A stretch of DNA of 64,000 nucleotides from Synechococcus sp. BIOS-E4-1. Its GTDB lineage: Bacteria > Cyanobacteriota > Cyanobacteriia > PCC-6307 > Cyanobiaceae. Positions 35,784 to 42,813 of the stretch are shown in pieces. The DNA is taken from assembly GCF_014279995.1 (NCBI RefSeq), contig NZ_CP047935.1, positions 345,243 to 409,242 on the forward strand, written 5' to 3'. The notes under the pieces are model-generated. The model saw only the letters and a program-made list of their open reading frames with translations. It was not told the origin of the DNA and did not search any database. The translations under genes and the position numbers were made by a program. Position 1 is the stretch's first letter. Every line of letters begins with the position of its first letter.

Positions 35784-36373
35784 ACGATCGATTCAGCCAT
35801 GGCCTGCTGAGCTTCCAGTGGAATCGTGTGTCCACCGGCAAAGATTTTGAGGCTGCATTCATTGGACCCTGGCCTCAGGAGCTCAAACAGCTTTTCTGCT
35901 GCCGCAGCCGGCACGACATCGTCATTCCGACCGTGTAGCAGCAGCACTGGTGGTCGGGTCGATGGAGGTTTCCACCCCGGATGGGGATAGCCACTGCAGC
36001 TGATCACTCCAGCAAGTGGCAGGTCGCAACCCACATGCAGGGCCATGGCTCCTCCCTGAGAGAAACCGATCAGGACTGTCTTAGAGAGCGGAATGGTCTC
36101 CAGGTCGAGTTCCTCAATGCGATGGCGCAACTGTTGCGTGGCTGATGGCACGGCCTGCCAGTCAGAGGGGAACAGTCCATACCACTGGCGCCCCTGACCG
36201 CCTGGGTGAGGTTCGGGTGCTTGAAGTCCGATGCATTCCGCAGGAACTGGTGCTGCTGCCGCCAGCCCATCGCCGAGGGGTAGCAAATCCTCTGCATCAG
36301 CCCCCCAGCCATGCAGAAGCACCAGGCGTATGCGCCCCGGTTCCAGACCGGCATGAATCACTGAATCAGGCAT
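35768..36373 (-). CDS. Serine esterase of the phospholipase/carboxylesterase family
   Basis: A 201-residue alpha/beta hydrolase. LVLLHGWGADAEDLL has the oxyanion-hole HG, VLIGFSQGGAMALH holds the nucleophile Ser (GFSQGG), LLHGRNDDVVP the Asp and FAGGHTIP the His, so the triad is complete. The family cleaves short acyl esters or deacylates proteins; the physiological substrate is unknown. No signal peptide. ATG at 36373 is preferred to TTG at 36409, leaving 59 bases to the divergent purH start. Confidence 0.85.
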   Translation of the reverse strand: MPDSVIHAGLEPGRIRLVLLHGWGADAEDLLPLGDGLAAAAPVPAECIGLQAPEPHPGGQGRQWYGLFPSDWQAVPSATQQLRHRIEELDLETIPLSKTVLIGFSQGGAMALHVGCDLPLAGVISCSGYPHPGWKPPSTRPPVLLLHGRNDDVVPAAAAEKLFELLRPGSNECSLKIFAGGHTIPLEAQQAMAESIVSWLQ

Positions 36374-36432
36374 CAGCTGCTTGACCTGCTGCTGCGTAGG
36401 TTGGCCCAAGGTCTCCTTCCTGTCCTGCTGCC

Positions 36433-38016
36433 ATGGCTCCCACTGCGCTGCTGAGCGTGTCCGATAAGCGCGGACTGGTGCCTCTCGCTGAGGTTTTGCA
36501 CCACCGCTATGGCTACCGGTTGCTCTCCAGCGGTGGAACAGCCAAGGTCCTCAAGCAGGCTGGTTTGCCTGTCACTCCTGTGGCGGATCACACCGGCGCG
36601 CCGGAGATCCTCGGCGGACGTGTGAAGACGCTGCACCCCCGCATTCACGGCGGCATCCTCGCCAGGCGTGGCGATGCCAGCCATGAAGCTGATCTGATCG
36701 CTCAGGAGATCGCACCGATTGATGTTGTTGTCGTCAATCTGTATCCGTTTCGGGAAACGATTGCTGACCCCGCGGTGAGCTGGGACACCGCAATCGAGAA
36801 CATCGACATCGGCGGTCCGACGATGGTGCGATCCGCAGCCAAGAACCACGCGCACGTCGCAGTGCTGACCGCTCCGAATCAGTACGACCGTTTCTTGGCT
36901 GCGCTGGATGCGTCAGGGGGAGCTCTGACGGATGCAGTGCGCCGTCAGCTTGCCGTGGAAGCTTTCGCGCATACTGCGGCTTACGACGCTGCGATCACCC
37001 GCTGGATGCAGGCGAGACCAGAGGTGAGCACGGCTGATCCAACGGCAGCAGATCTCCCCTGGCTCGAGGCCTTGCCGTTGCTTCAACGCTTGCGATATGG
37101 AGAAAATCCCCATCAACACGCCAGTTGGTACAGCGCCGCAAAGGCAGGCTGGGGCGGAGCCATTCAATTGCAAGGCAAAGAGCTCAGCACGAACAACTTG
37201 TTGGATCTGGAGGCTGCTCTGGCAACGGTCCGAGAATTTGGCTACGGCACCAGCGGCAGCCACCCCGCCAGCCGCGCTGCAGCGGTTGTGGTCAAACACA
37301 CCAACCCCTGCGGAGTTGCGATCGGTGATGGCACTGCTGCCGCACTGAGTCGAGCTTTGGATGCGGATCGCGTCAGCGCCTTTGGAGGCATCGTGGCCTT
37401 GAACGGTTGTGTTGATGGAACGGCTGCCCGTGAACTCACGAGCCTCTTCCTGGAGTGTGTCGTTGCACCAGGGTTTGCACCCGAAGCGCGGGAGATCCTG
37501 GCTGCCAAATCCAATTTGCGCTTGCTTGAACTGTCTCCGGACTCAATTGACGCAGCCGGTCAGGATCACGTGCGCAGCATTCTTGGCGGAGTTCTCGTGC
37601 AGGATCTTGATGATCAGCTCGTGACGCCGGATGATTGGACCGTGGCAACCGAGCGAGTTCCCACCGCAAGCGAACGCGAGGATCTCTGTTTCGCCTGGCA
37701 GTTAGTGCGCCACGTTCGCTCCAATGCGATCGTCGTCGCGAGGGAAGGCCAGAGCCTCGGTGTGGGAGCCGGCCAGATGAACAGGGTGGGTTCAGCCCAG
37801 ATCGCCCTGGAGGCCGCTGGTGATCGCAGCCGTGGAGCTGTGCTGGCCAGTGATGGTTTTTTCCCTTTCGACGATACGGTCCGCCTTGCTGCCGATCATG
37901 GAATTACGGCTGTGATCCATCCAGGCGGCAGCAAGCGTGATGGAGATTCCATCCAGGCCTGTAACGAACTTGGCTTGTCCATGCTTCTGACAGGACGCCG
38001 TCACTTCCTGCACTGA
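36433..38016 (+). CDS. purH: Bifunctional AICAR formyltransferase/IMP cyclohydrolase
   Basis: PurH performs the last two steps of IMP synthesis. The 527-residue protein starts with [18 protein letters not shown], then [25 protein letters not shown] (cyclohydrolase domain), VNLYPF and [17 protein letters not shown]; the formyltransferase half shows [22 protein letters not shown] with the catalytic K-H pair, and [28 protein letters not shown] near the end. Size and order are standard. ATG at 36433. A GAAGGCT/AGCCTTC hairpin (38056-38077) follows the gene but lacks a T tract. Confidence 0.96.
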   Translation: MAPTALLSVSDKRGLVPLAEVLHHRYGYRLLSSGGTAKVLKQAGLPVTPVADHTGAPEILGGRVKTLHPRIHGGILARRGDASHEADLIAQEIAPIDVVVVNLYPFRETIADPAVSWDTAIENIDIGGPTMVRSAAKNHAHVAVLTAPNQYDRFLAALDASGGALTDAVRRQLAVEAFAHTAAYDAAITRWMQARPEVSTADPTAADLPWLEALPLLQRLRYGENPHQHASWYSAAKAGWGGAIQLQGKELSTNNLLDLEAALATVREFGYGTSGSHPASRAAAVVVKHTNPCGVAIGDGTAAALSRALDADRVSAFGGIVALNGCVDGTAARELTSLFLECVVAPGFAPEAREILAAKSNLRLLELSPDSIDAAGQDHVRSILGGVLVQDLDDQLVTPDDWTVATERVPTASEREDLCFAWQLVRHVRSNAIVVAREGQSLGVGAGQMNRVGSAQIALEAAGDRSRGAVLASDGFFPFDDTVRLAADHGITAVIHPGGSKRDGDSIQACNELGLSMLLTGRRHFLH

Positions 38017-38098
38017 TGGTCTGAGCGGCAAGAGGGCCGCAGGAGTCCACGACCTGAAGGCTGCAGTTTTAGCCTTCGCTTCAATCGTGTGATTTTTG

Positions 38099-38557
38099 AT
38101 GCCACCGACCCTGTCTTTTGGTCTCAACTTCCTTCATCCGCTGATGATGTGGCTGTTGCTGGCTGCGGGTGGTTACGCCATGTACCTCGGCATCAAGGCC
38201 AAGAAAGTGCGTACCGGAACCTGTGAGCAGCGCAAGGCGTTGATCCCAGGAAAATTCGCTCAGAGACACTACCTCTGGGGCAGCGCTTTGATGGCCGTCA
38301 TGGTGTTTGGAACGCTTGGTGGTATGGCGGTGACCTATCTCAACAACGGCAAGCTGTTCGTTGGTCCGCACTTATTGGTTGGTCTGCTGATGACCGGAAT
38401 GATCGCTGCGGCTTCATCCCTTTCACCCTTGATGCAGCGTGGAAACCTTCTGGCACGAAAAGCCCACGTAGGGCTGAATATGGGAATGCTTACATTGTTT
38501 CTCTGGCAAGCAATCAGTGGGATGCAAATTATGAACAGAATCTGGATTAATCGCTGA
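38099..38557 (+). CDS. DUF4079 membrane protein
   Basis: 152 residues with about four membrane helices (residues 10-30, 62-80, 90-110 and 125-145) and conserved histidines in the membrane-facing segments (FLHPLMMW, AQRHYLWGS, VGPHLLVGL, RKAHVGLNMGML), a pattern like small b-type haem membrane proteins. DUF4079 is found in cyanobacteria and chloroplast lineages; role unknown, haem binding is my inference. ATG at 38099 follows an in-frame TTG. It is followed by the A+T-rich accessory stretch. Confidence 0.8.
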   Translation: MPPTLSFGLNFLHPLMMWLLLAAGGYAMYLGIKAKKVRTGTCEQRKALIPGKFAQRHYLWGSALMAVMVFGTLGGMAVTYLNNGKLFVGPHLLVGLLMTGMIAAASSLSPLMQRGNLLARKAHVGLNMGMLTLFLWQAISGMQIMNRIWINR

Positions 38558-38581
38558 AGTAATTGAGAAGTTTTCGTTGTA

Positions 38582-38719
38582 TCAACGATAAAAATCTTCC
38601 CTGGTTAGAGGAGTTTTTCTGTCATTGCTTCTAACGTAGAAAAATACGGTTGCTGCGACCGCTAAAACGGGAATTGCTGTTAACAGCAATATCGCGACTG
38701 CTGTGAAGTCTTGATACAT
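38582..38719 (-). CDS. 45-residue single-pass membrane protein
   Basis: The peptide MYQDFTAVAILLLTAIPV continues to LAVAATVFFYVRSNDRK and ends TPLTREDFYR: one hydrophobic helix (residues 6-28) with a charged C-terminal tail. This is the build of the many small thylakoid proteins of photosystems and cytochrome b6f or NDH complexes, but I cannot match it to a named one. Its frame has the codon and composition pattern of a real membrane helix despite the A+T-rich surroundings. No clear ribosome-binding site precedes the ATG. It converges on DUF4079, 24 bases apart. Confidence 0.6.
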   Translation of the reverse strand: MYQDFTAVAILLLTAIPVLAVAATVFFYVRSNDRKTPLTREDFYR

Positions 38720-38879
38720 TGAGTTTTTTGAAAGCAACCAACACAATTATACAATAACTGAAAAATGTAACTTATGATATTCGGCTAAGCCTTTTTTGCT
38801 GCGTCTGCGGCTGAGGTTACTCCGTGGTCAGCAGGTTGAGAATTTTGATAATTGCCCTGAAAACTTCCGATGAGCACGC

Positions 38880-39098
38880 TTATTTCTGTTTTGCTTGTTC
38901 CCGCCCTTCTCGAAACGCAGCGAGATCCAGCTTGGCAGACCAGTAAGCGCTGAGTTGCTCGCAGGTTTTGTATTGCATCCAGTTGGCTTCTGCTGCAACA
39001 ACTCTGGCGTGCAGAGCTCTCTCGGTTTTCGTTTCAAACCTAATGGTCCCTTGGTCCAGTGGAGCATGGATGAAATAATCCCAGTTCGGTTCAACCAT
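38880..39098 (-). CDS. Small cytosolic protein of unknown function
   Basis: 72 residues from ATG 39098, beginning MVEPNWDYFIHAPLDQGT and then a charged, Ala-rich helical part (KTERALHARVVAAEANWMQ) with four Trp in all. No signal peptide or membrane helix. The residue mix looks like real protein, and an upstream extension to 39161 is less protein-like. No family recognised. It lies in the A+T-rich stretch. Confidence 0.5.
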   Translation of the reverse strand: MVEPNWDYFIHAPLDQGTIRFETKTERALHARVVAAEANWMQYKTCEQLSAYWSAKLDLAAFREGREQAKQK

Positions 39099-39403
39099 CG
39101 GCCGAAATAAGCTAGTCAATCTTCGCCTATGCTTCGCTAAAAGCCGGCCCAATATGTGCAAACAAATGGGTAATCTGTTGCTTTAATTTCTGCAAAGTGT
39201 TTTGGTTGAAAGCTCTTTTGATTGCGGGCTAAGTGTCGTTCTGGTGGCGTTATCAAAGTTAACTTCTGCTTCTGCCCTCGAAGTCGAATGAGTTGCACAA
39301 TTCAGCCGCGCCTGGCAGTTTTTCCTGGAGGGGGTGGAATGGACAGCTGCTCGCACTCTGTCCTGGCTGTCATAGAATATTCCGCAATTGCAACAATGTT
39401 CAG
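39099..39403. other. Interval with no supported gene
   Basis: About 305 bases. Open frames of 62-99 codons on both strands here have Cys/Ser/Thr-rich, low-complexity translations and no start signals, so none is accepted. No T-tract hairpin, tRNA or clear repeat was seen. Confidence 0.45.
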
Positions 39404-39598
39404 GTGCTGAAGCCTTTTTTGATAGCGCTGTTGTACGTGAGCAGTTGCGTACTGGCTTTGCTTCAAGCGACGCGCGAGTCAACTCCGCAACCGATAGGAC
39501 TGCTGATCGTTGCCATGGTTATGACCCCTGTGTTGGTGAGCATCATTGCCGGACTTCCAGTGAATTGCATGTCCTTTCAGAGCAAACAAATCGATTAA
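39404..39598 (+). CDS. 64-residue two-helix membrane protein
   Basis: From GTG 39404: LKPFLIALLYVSSCVLALLQ forms one hydrophobic segment, a polar turn (TRESTPQP) follows, then IGLLIVAMVMTPVLVSIIAGL forms a second, ending in a short polar tail. The hydrophobic periodicity favours a real helical hairpin protein. Start codon and expression are uncertain; the frame is open further upstream. No function can be assigned. Confidence 0.4.
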   Translation: MLKPFLIALLYVSSCVLALLQATRESTPQPIGLLIVAMVMTPVLVSIIAGLPVNCMSFQSKQID

Positions 39599-39693
39599 TC
39601 GTTGTTCGTTTTGATCATTAATTAAGATTGATTCTTTAACCTCAACAAGCTGATATAAGTTGTTGCCTGCTTTTTAAAGCAGTGCATAAAATT

Positions 39694-40209
39694 TTATTGC
39701 TTTGACTCTTCTAAAATTGTTTTGCACCAAGCTTCCAGGCGATCTTGCGTTTTTTCAGACTCATTGTCTTCGTCAATCGGAAGCCCGCAAAACATCCCGT
39801 TGATCATGCTTTTTGAATCATCGAAAATATAATCTTCGCCTGACACATGTCCAATCAAATTGCCACCCGCTTTCTGAAAGGCTGTGTAGAGCTCTTCCAT
39901 TGCATCACAGAAAAATTTGCTGAAAGCTGCTGAATCTCCAAGGCCAACGATGGCCACAGGCTTTCCTGAGCAATTGAGAGTTGGGATCTGCTCAATGTGC
40001 TCATCCCAGACTGTTCCTGACCTTTTGACGTCTGACCCGGTATTCCACGTGGGAGTGCAGCAGATCAGTGCCTCACAGGCTTCCATATCCTTGATGTCTT
40101 GAAAATCACTGAGCTCTTTGAGTTCAGAATCGGGAAGGAGCTGGTCGAGCCTCTCAGCGATGTCTTCGGTATGACCGGTCGCTGATGCAAAGACAATCGT
40201 AAATTTCAT
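39694..40209 (-). CDS. Flavodoxin, atypical long-chain type
   Basis: A 171-residue FMN electron carrier. FASATGHTEDIAERL is the phosphate-binding loop (T/S-x-T-G-x-T), CTPTWNTGS keeps the Trp that stacks on FMN, and YIFDDSKSMINGMFCGLPIDEDNE matches the long-chain C-terminal part. The second FMN-stacking block, GDQxGYxxNF in classical IsiB, reads GDSAAFSKFF, so the Tyr is replaced by Phe. Flavodoxins replace ferredoxin under iron stress, but this one may have another partner or midpoint potential. ATG at 40209; a perfect palindrome lies about 50 bases upstream, a candidate operator. It sits in an A+T-rich region. Confidence 0.88.
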   Translation of the reverse strand: MKFTIVFASATGHTEDIAERLDQLLPDSELKELSDFQDIKDMEACEALICCTPTWNTGSDVKRSGTVWDEHIEQIPTLNCSGKPVAIVGLGDSAAFSKFFCDAMEELYTAFQKAGGNLIGHVSGEDYIFDDSKSMINGMFCGLPIDEDNESEKTQDRLEAWCKTILEESKQ

Positions 40210-40257
40210 AGAGAAACCTATCAACACTATTTTTTCTCGCCCTGAGGCATTGATCAA

Positions 40258-40289
40258 ATAGTATTTAACAATGTATTGTTAAATACTAT
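40258..40289. promoter_or_regulatory. Perfect 15-bp-arm palindrome upstream of flavodoxin
   Basis: ATAGTATTTAACAAT (40258-40272), GT, then its exact complement ATTGTTAAATACTAT (40275-40289). It lies 49 bases before the flavodoxin ATG and 30 beyond the stop of the preceding minus-strand gene. The symmetry and location suit a binding site for a dimeric repressor; it could also fold as an A+T-rich transcript hairpin, but no good T tract follows on either strand. It does not match the Fur, NtcA or LexA consensus as I know them. Confidence 0.55.
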
Positions 40290-40319
40290 ACATCTAAATC
40301 CTGTTACGGCATTGGCGAT

Positions 40320-40736
40320 TCAATCTACTTCTAGTCCGTTGAATAATTCTTTATGGACTGCAAAAGTATGGTAAAGCGAAGTTTTGTTTTCGGGTTGTAA
40401 TTTAGTTCCGTCGCATGTATATGCGATTGCGCAAATAAAATTCCCTTGCCAAGCGATGTTGTCATCGCTTTGCTCTTCGGACCAACTCATCATCGTTTTG
40501 AATTGATCAGGGAGTTGGTGGCCAATCTTTTCGCATGCCTTGCACAATCGGTATAAAGCAGGCGGTTTGGATGGCATGGACAATGCCTTTTTTAAGCTGA
40601 GTTCATTGAAAACCCCGATATATCGTATGTATTCAATGATTTCGCTTTCAATTTCGCTCAGATCAGCCTGGTTGATGGCTTGATCGATCTCATCTGGATT
40701 GAGAGTTGGCCTCGGGTTGGATTTTGCGATGTTCAT
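40320..40736 (-). CDS. Protein of unknown function, 138 residues
   Basis: No family recognised. The N-terminal third is polar and acidic (NPDEIDQAINQADLSEIESEI), followed by EYIRYIGVFNELSLKKAL and a Cys pair (RLCKACEKIG); the C-terminal half is FICAIAYTCDGTKLQ and YHTFAVHKELFNG. Mostly helical by eye, no signal peptide or membrane segment. Low G+C codons match its A+T-rich surroundings. ATG at 40736; two 22-bp-spaced repeats lie upstream, and the flavodoxin follows 110 bases downstream on the same strand. Confidence 0.6.
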   Translation of the reverse strand: MNIAKSNPRPTLNPDEIDQAINQADLSEIESEIIEYIRYIGVFNELSLKKALSMPSKPPALYRLCKACEKIGHQLPDQFKTMMSWSEEQSDDNIAWQGNFICAIAYTCDGTKLQPENKTSLYHTFAVHKELFNGLEVD

Positions 40737-40774
40737 TGATCGTCATGCATCAGTTCGTTGTGTCTGACCTATGT

Positions 40775-40805
40775 TGATCAAGACCTAGGTAAGAGCTGAT
40801 CAAGA
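40775..40805. repeat. Two TGATCAAGA repeats spaced 22 bases
   Basis: TGATCAAGA occurs at 40775-40783 and again at 40797-40805, so starts are 22 bases apart, about two helical turns, upstream of the 138-residue gene. Each contains the palindrome TGATCA. Equal-face spacing fits a paired binding site for a regulator, but two short copies can arise by chance. Confidence 0.35.
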
Positions 40806-40891
40806 TCCAGTTAAGCGTTGGCTTGTGACAAGTTGAAAGGAGGGAGACAATCAAGATGTTGTGGATCAATTTAAGTTCCAATGGGATCAGA

Positions 40892-41215
40892 TCAGTTGCT
40901 GATTTTTGACAAAAAGCTTGGTTTCAGCCTTTTTTGGTAATTGATGTCCTCGATCATCTTCTGAGCACTTGTGTGAACAACGACGCTAATATCTTGAGTT
41001 GTATTATGAATTTTCCACAGGCCGATTCGAATCTCTGATCTTGCGCAGGTCACTTGCCATGCGTCAGGCGTAGGTGAACCAACCTGCTTTACCGTGATTT
41101 TTGTCCAATAAGAGTCTCGGCGATGTCCAGGAATAAGCGTGTAAGAGATCGAACCGTCATCTTTTTTCTCTTTTTGGAAATTCAGCTTCAGGAGCTGCTC
41201 ACACCAGTCAGCCAT
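40892..41215 (-). CDS. Protein of unknown function, 107 residues
   Basis: MADWCEQLLKLNFQKEKKDD opens a soluble, mixed alpha/beta-looking protein with strand-like ISYTLIPGH, TKITVKQVG, WQVTCARSEIRIG and ISVVVHTSAQKMIEDI. Residue content looks like real protein. I recognise no family. No signal peptide. ATG at 41215 lacks an obvious ribosome-binding site. It is separated by 155 bases from the 138-residue gene downstream and by a hairpin-rich 210-base gap from the repeat protein upstream. Confidence 0.55.
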   Translation of the reverse strand: MADWCEQLLKLNFQKEKKDDGSISYTLIPGHRRDSYWTKITVKQVGSPTPDAWQVTCARSEIRIGLWKIHNTTQDISVVVHTSAQKMIEDINYQKRLKPSFLSKISN

Positions 41216-41249
41216 GATTATTAATCATTGTTCTTTGACTTTAGTCGTC

Positions 41250-41275
41250 GATGCATTGATTCATGCATCTTTTTT
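41250..41275 (+). terminator. GATGCAT hairpin followed by six T
   Basis: GATGCAT (41250-41256), six-base loop, ATGCATC (41263-41269), then TTTTTT (41270-41275). It has the form of an intrinsic terminator on the plus strand, although no plus-strand gene is supported just upstream. It lies beside another hairpin sharing the GATGCA core. Confidence 0.45.
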
Positions 41276-41351
41276 GTCTGCTGTGCGGTCCAATGATCAC
41301 AGTTATCTCGCGGGAAATTGTGTCGTTGGTAGAGGGTTGGGCATTTATTTA

Positions 41352-41398
41352 GATGCACTCAAAAGTGCATCAAGTCATTGTCTTGATGCACTGATTTT
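41352..41398. terminator. Overlapping GATGCACT hairpins downstream of the repeat protein
   Basis: AGTGCATCAAG (41364-41374) and CTTGATGCACT (41382-41392) are perfect 11-bp complements with a seven-base loop. A shorter alternative pairs GATGCACT (41352-41359) with AGTGCATC (41364-41371). On the minus strand the longer stem is followed by TTTTGAG, suiting a terminator for the repeat protein; on the plus strand it is followed by GATTTTT. The mutually exclusive stems resemble an attenuator. Confidence 0.5.
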
Positions 41399-41426
41399 TA
41401 ATTGAGATGGACTGATCTAACAGCGT

Positions 41427-41816
41427 TTAGCTGTCAGTGGAAGCAGCTTTTTTGGCAGCTTCGGGAGCAGCTTTCTTGTCGGCGGCAGGAGCAGCTTTCT
41501 TGTCGGCGGCAGGAGCAGCTTTTTTGTCAGCGGCAGGAGCAGCTTTCTTGTCGGCGGCAGGAGCAGCTTTCTTGTCAGCAGCAGGAGCAGCTTTTTTGTC
41601 AGCAGCAGGAGCAGCTTTCTTGTCGGCGGCAGGAGCAGCTTTCTTGTCAGCAGCAGGAGCGGCTTTTTTGTCAGCGGCTGCTGGTTTTTTGGGTTTCAGC
41701 TTGGATGTGTCAAGATTTTTCTCGCCGAAAGCCTTGTATCCGAGAAAAACCAAGCCGCCAAGCACTGGAATCGAAGCGATGCCCCCTACGGCAATCTCAA
41801 ACCCTGACAATGCCAT
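41427..41816 (-). CDS. Membrane-anchored Lys/Ala/Pro repeat protein
   Basis: 129 residues. ATG 41816 gives MALSGFEIAVGGIASIPVLG and GLVFLGYKAFG, a single membrane helix at the N terminus, then KNLDTSKLKPKKP and nine near-identical AAPAADKK units (residues about 47-120), ending EAAKKAASTDS. The tail is lysine-rich and resembles histone H1-like or adhesive surface tails in composition; function unknown. The DNA repeats are exact enough (24 bases) to allow copy-number change without loss of frame. A terminator-like hairpin lies just downstream. Confidence 0.7.
   Translation of the reverse strand: MALSGFEIAVGGIASIPVLGGLVFLGYKAFGEKNLDTSKLKPKKPAAADKKAAPAADKKAAPAADKKAAPAADKKAAPAADKKAAPAADKKAAPAADKKAAPAADKKAAPAADKKAAPEAAKKAASTDS
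41466..41681. repeat. Nine tandem 24-bp units
   Basis: Nine 24-base units, each encoding AADKKAAP on the minus strand, with only synonymous variation (GTCGGCGGC or GTCAGCAGC, TTCTTG or TTTTTG). Two more degenerate copies flank the array. The unit is a multiple of three, so gain or loss keeps the frame. The plus strand is also open across the array but its GAAFLSAA-type translation is a by-product. Confidence 0.85.
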
Positions 41817-42123
41817 TGCTGATCGGCCGAGAAGTAAAAAAGATAACATATGACCATTTCCACAATTTGCAACAAATCTGATGGACTGCGCTAAGGCTTT
41901 GCAGTGTCGATCCGAGCCGTTGTTGAGATCGCTGTTTGAGGGCCTCATCGGCTCAGTCTGTGTTCAGTTCTGTTCCTTTACGACGCAGATTGACCAGGTT
42001 TTTGGGATTAATAGCGTTAAGTCTTTGTTTTGCTGTGACAGGCTTTTGTCTCACGTTTCAAGTAGCCGGTAAACATTGGCTGAGCGGCTTTGCCCGAGCC
42101 TGATTCAGATTTTCGCGCCAATG
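41817..42123. other. Interval with no supported gene
   Basis: About 307 bases. It contains a 63-codon plus-strand frame from 41881 with a Cys/Ser-rich translation and no start signal, which I do not accept. The promoter of the repeat protein must lie in the left part. No tRNA, clear terminator or repeat was found. Confidence 0.45.
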
Positions 42124-42795
42124 TCAGAAAGCGGCCCTCCGTCTGGGAGGGCAAGCCAGTGCATGCGTTGCGTGGAAATCCTCCTGAACTTTCCAGGTCA
42201 GTCTGCGCGAAATCTGGCGCACGATCTGGCGCAGCAGGTGGTCGCCACTGGATTGAACGAGGCCATTGGGGAGCATGGTGATCACTCGGGGAAGTGCGAT
42301 CCAGACCGTTAGATCAAGCGTCCAGCTGACCCAGGTCTGATCATGCTCCACGGTGTTCTCAGGGAAGTCCACCAGGCTCAGATTGGCCTGGAAATCAACG
42401 TCATACAGCTTGGACAGTGCGGAATCGTGATCTGGAAGGGTAACTGTTTCGATCGCGTAGGTCTTTGCTTGGCGAGGTAGCAGTCGCAGGCCGATGGTCG
42501 GCTCCACTTCGAAGCCGAAATTCCCAAAGCGTCCGAGGGTCAGCGCGTAAGCCTGGGGATCGAGAGCTTCAACCTCCATGGGTGACGCACACCTGCGGAA
42601 CCAACCCTGGTGTTGATCGAGATACGTTGCAATTGTGTCGGGATCCGCCCGCATTTCCATGCGGTCACTGAAGTGGCTGCGATAGCAACGCACCTGTGGG
42701 TCCACGTCTTCGTGATGACGCAGAGCTTCGTCGGATGGTCTCGACAAGATCAGGACGGACGAGCCCCGATCAGGGGAATAGCTGTGATGAATCAA
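42124..42795 (-). CDS. DUF1997 cyanobacterial protein
   Basis: A soluble protein of up to 223 residues of the DUF1997 type found in cyanobacteria and plastid lineages. Seen: LDQHQGWFRRCASPMEVEALD, YALTLGRFGNFGFEVEPTIGLRLLP, and a long strand-helix part (DFQANLSLVDF, WVSWTLDLTVWIALPR) resembling a START/polyketide-cyclase fold. No reaction known. The start is doubtful: TTG at 42795 is the longest, and GTG codons near residue 30 are alternatives. It lies 18 bases after ispH on the same strand and may be co-transcribed. Confidence 0.78.
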   Translation of the reverse strand: MIHHSYSPDRGSSVLILSRPSDEALRHHEDVDPQVRCYRSHFSDRMEMRADPDTIATYLDQHQGWFRRCASPMEVEALDPQAYALTLGRFGNFGFEVEPTIGLRLLPRQAKTYAIETVTLPDHDSALSKLYDVDFQANLSLVDFPENTVEHDQTWVSWTLDLTVWIALPRVITMLPNGLVQSSGDHLLRQIVRQISRRLTWKVQEDFHATHALACPPRRRAAF

Positions 42796-42813
42796 TGTAA
42801 AGCTTCGCGGCGA

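Noticed and set aside
38051-38080. GAAGGCT/AGCCTTC hairpin as purH terminator
   Set aside because: The stem is perfect (38056-38077) but is followed by a mixed sequence with no T tract, so it was noted under purH and not called a terminator.
39183-39482. 99-codon minus-strand frame overlapping the two-helix protein
   Set aside because: Thr/Ser/Arg/Cys-rich, no hydrophobic core; the opposite frame forms clean membrane helices.
40856-40906. 16-codon frame after a good AAGGAGGG site
   Set aside because: The spacing to the ATG is 11 bases, the frame is very short, has no hydrophobic or regulatory features, and no gene follows it on that strand.
41437-41853. Plus-strand GAAFLSAA repeat frame opposite the Lys/Ala/Pro repeat protein
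   Set aside because: It is the mirror of the 24-base repeat. The minus strand has a start, membrane helix, charged linker and terminator, which fit a gene better.
41881-42072. 63-codon plus-strand frame
   Set aside because: Cys- and Ser-rich translation, no ribosome-binding site, no recognisable segment.
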